The notes beneath the pieces are model-generated. The model was given only the letters and a program-made list of their open reading frames with translations, made no database searches and was not told where the DNA came from. A stretch of 64,000 bases of DNA from Magnetococcales bacterium (GTDB taxonomy: Bacteria > Pseudomonadota > Magnetococcia > Magnetococcales > UBA8363), in the NCBI GenBank assembly GCA_002753515.1, contig PEAK01000009.1:1-64000 (forward strand). Reading direction: 5' to 3'. Positions 63,809 through 64,000 of this stretch are shown here, in pieces (position 1 is the stretch's first letter; the number at the start of each line of letters is the position of its first letter). A program made the position numbers and the translations under genes.

Positions 63809-64000
63809 TTAGAACAGGGGATGGCGACGCACGCAGTCCAAAAGCGCGACGACAGTCGCCTCCATATTTTCTAACCCATAATGCTTACGGACCGAGTCCA
63901 TCCGCTCCACAGTTTCCCTGCTCAGGAGAATGCTGGAAAAAACGAAGTTTTTTTCAACGCTCTCAAATATTTCCAACTGCTGCCTCGGGGTCAGAAACCT
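63809..64000 (-). CDS. Partial gene, C-terminus only (unknown)
   Basis: An uninterrupted 63-codon frame runs from the window edge to a TAA. It reads as helical, ending VRRHPLF, with LEIFESVEKNFVFSSI and MDSVRKHYGLENM. The start lies beyond the window. No family recognised. It is 104 bases upstream of the octaheme cytochrome gene on the same strand. Confidence 0.55.
   Translation of the reverse strand, partial: RFLTPRQQLEIFESVEKNFVFSSILLSRETVERMDSVRKHYGLENMEATVVALLDCVRRHPLF

Noticed and set aside
1-64000. Magnetosome, prophage, IS transposase, tRNA or rRNA genes
   Set aside because: None of their hallmark sequences was seen. The S24-type regulator is the only phage-like gene and it stands alone.

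Overview
The window is a densely coded chromosomal segment from a Gram-negative, motile, respiring bacterium. About 38 of its 41 protein genes lie on the minus strand. The plus-strand exceptions are phoU, a DUF2249 gene and an S24-type regulator. Core genes (polA, aat, aceE, mdh, apgM, metF-like, a siroheme-type dehydrogenase) sit beside chemotaxis and two-component genes, a copper pump, a pilus-type secretin, an RND pump and a membrane redox module. Two tandem sulfur-globule-like proteins and an octaheme cytochrome of the tetrathionate-reductase type suggest a sulfur-oxidising proteobacterium. A Magnetococcia-like relative is a guess from general impression only; no magnetosome gene, rRNA, tRNA or CRISPR array was recognised.

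Layout. 0-9.8 kb: a PAS protein that stops where a kinase domain would begin, a GAF protein with a C-terminal diadenylate-cyclase-like domain, an LsrF-like thiolase, and two translationally coupled histidine kinases. 10-13.8 kb: CopA-type ATPase, an exported Spy/CpxP-like protein and an orphan HepT-like protein. 13.8-20 kb: aceE, a glutamate-cysteine-ligase-like/aspartoacylase-like pair, and divergent phoU. 20-27.7 kb: an overlapping pair of HlyD-type membrane proteins (one with an M50 protease core), apgM, mdh, siroheme-type dehydrogenase, DUF2249 and metF-like. 28-30 kb: an HNH nuclease, two long non-coding stretches and a LexA/CI-like autoproteolytic regulator. 30-42.4 kb: a 3121-residue membrane-anchored FecR/cadherin-like protein and a secretin lipoprotein ending in a SPOR domain. 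42.5-48.5 kb: aat-polA and cheW-MCP. 48.7-58.4 kb: sulfur-globule-like proteins, three exported Gly/Tyr/Trp/Arg-rich proteins, a LolA/DUF4412-like protein, and an RND pump with its adaptor. 58.4-64 kb: an SCP2-like protein, a small hypothetical protein, AmpG, a cytochrome b fused to a response-regulator receiver domain, an octaheme cytochrome c, and the end of an unknown gene.

How the parts may work together. The octaheme cytochrome and its cytochrome b-receiver partner would exchange electrons between the quinone pool and periplasmic sulfur compounds, and the receiver domain offers a route for signalling control. The sulfur-globule-like proteins would coat stored periplasmic sulfur. The neighbouring exported proteins and RND pump are consistent with a cell-envelope module dedicated to that compartment, but this is inference. 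The best candidates for undescribed biology are the cytochrome b-receiver fusion, the sulfur-globule/RND cluster, the GAF-diadenylate-cyclase-like protein, and the structured leader candidate upstream of metF.

Many coordinates use starts internal to the longest open frame, chosen because an ATG or GTG with a good Shine-Dalgarno sequence lies inside; these choices are stated per gene.
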